In this document: piece by piece, positions 59,324 to 59,431 of the stretch | How positions within the stretch are numbered: position 1 is the stretch's first letter | How the letters are laid out: each line of letters begins with the position of its first letter | Assembly (NCBI GenBank): GCA_029259915.1 | Contig: JAJDED010000006.1 | Coordinates: 1 to 59,431, forward strand | Reading direction: 5' to 3' | Source: Planctomycetota bacterium | GTDB lineage: Bacteria > Planctomycetota > Planctomycetia > Pirellulales > Lacipirellulaceae | Length of the DNA: 59,431 bases | The notes under the pieces: generated by a model | What the model was told of the DNA's origin: nothing | What the model saw: only the letters and a program-made list of their open reading frames with translations | Databases searched by the model: none | Made by a program: the position numbers and the translations under genes

Positions 59324-59431
59324 TTTTTTGCGCTATGCTCGTTGAGACTTCGTGATTCAAAGCCTCTTCACAGAAGTCCAATGAGCACTTATCGTGGGGT
59401 TGGTAAATTCTCATTTGCTGGTCGCCTAAAT

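Noticed and set aside
1..59431. tRNA, rRNA and tmRNA genes
   Set aside because: No cloverleaf with TTC-type T loop and CCA-end context or rRNA core sequences was recognised on either strand by eye; a tRNAscan run would be needed for certainty.

Overview
The window looks like a chromosomal segment of a planctomycete, most likely of the Pirellulales group. The evidence is a type IV-pilin-like DUF1559 protein, a secreted DUF4465/dockerin/PEP-CTERM protein, a lysine-repeat histone H1-like protein, an FGE-like secreted protein, an ECF sigma/anti-sigma pair, and many GTG starts with clear Shine-Dalgarno sites. No tRNA, rRNA, CRISPR array, transposase or integrase could be recognised.

Layout. 0.2-3 kb: exported surface proteins and a membrane protein. 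3.2-13 kb: small-molecule and carbohydrate metabolism, namely an AroE-like protein with altered active-site residues, BioD, a GH57 glucanotransferase-type enzyme, GalT, glycogen synthase, an aminotransferase and inositol-3-phosphate synthase. 13.4-19.5 kb: histone H1-like protein, DEAD-box helicase, a solute-binding protein, an MBL-fold hydrolase, a flavin monooxygenase and an XRE regulator. 19.7-34.3 kb: one long minus-strand, tightly coupled cluster of phage origin. Read from its promoter side it carries a permuted papain-fold (YiiX-like) peptidase, a secreted trypsin-like protease, small unknown proteins, a holin-like protein, a ParB-like protein, an ABC-ATPase/GNAT fusion, small and large terminase, portal, prohead protease, decoration protein, major capsid protein, a LamG protein and head-completion-type proteins. 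34.5-59 kb: housekeeping again, namely an EEP-family nuclease, RlmN, a PDZ protein, Lgt with an inserted domain, PanC, FolK with a long C-terminal extension, a HemD-HemE fusion, a CDGSH protein, the ECF sigma/anti-sigma pair, BioF, a rhomboid protease, the FGE-like protein, an SDR39U1-type epimerase, dihydrolipoyl dehydrogenase and homodimeric pyruvate dehydrogenase E1.

Two things stand out. First, the phage-derived cluster has a full head and packaging set but no tail genes, no integrase and no replication genes. All its frames are open, and host-type intergenic repeats sit inside it. It could be a capsid-forming satellite, a domesticated particle or a GTA-like system, and its ParB / ABC-GNAT pair directly in front of terminase is a candidate for an undescribed DNA-modification or packaging-licensing module. 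Second, twelve intergenic elements share one architecture: two inverted arms of about 22-40 bp, each built from short degenerate 8-12-bp tandem periods, around a 25-120 bp centre. They fall into several sequence families (CACAAAGGCAC, GCCAAGGAC, CGCAGAGGA, CACAGAGAT, GAACACGGATG, ACGGACCAC, GAGAGCTAAGAG) and occur about every 5 kb.

Functional links. BioD and BioF are both biotin synthesis genes but lie 45 kb apart. GH57, GalT and GlgA suggest a glycogen/alpha-glucan locus. The last two genes supply E3 and E1 of the pyruvate dehydrogenase complex; the E2 gene is not in the window.
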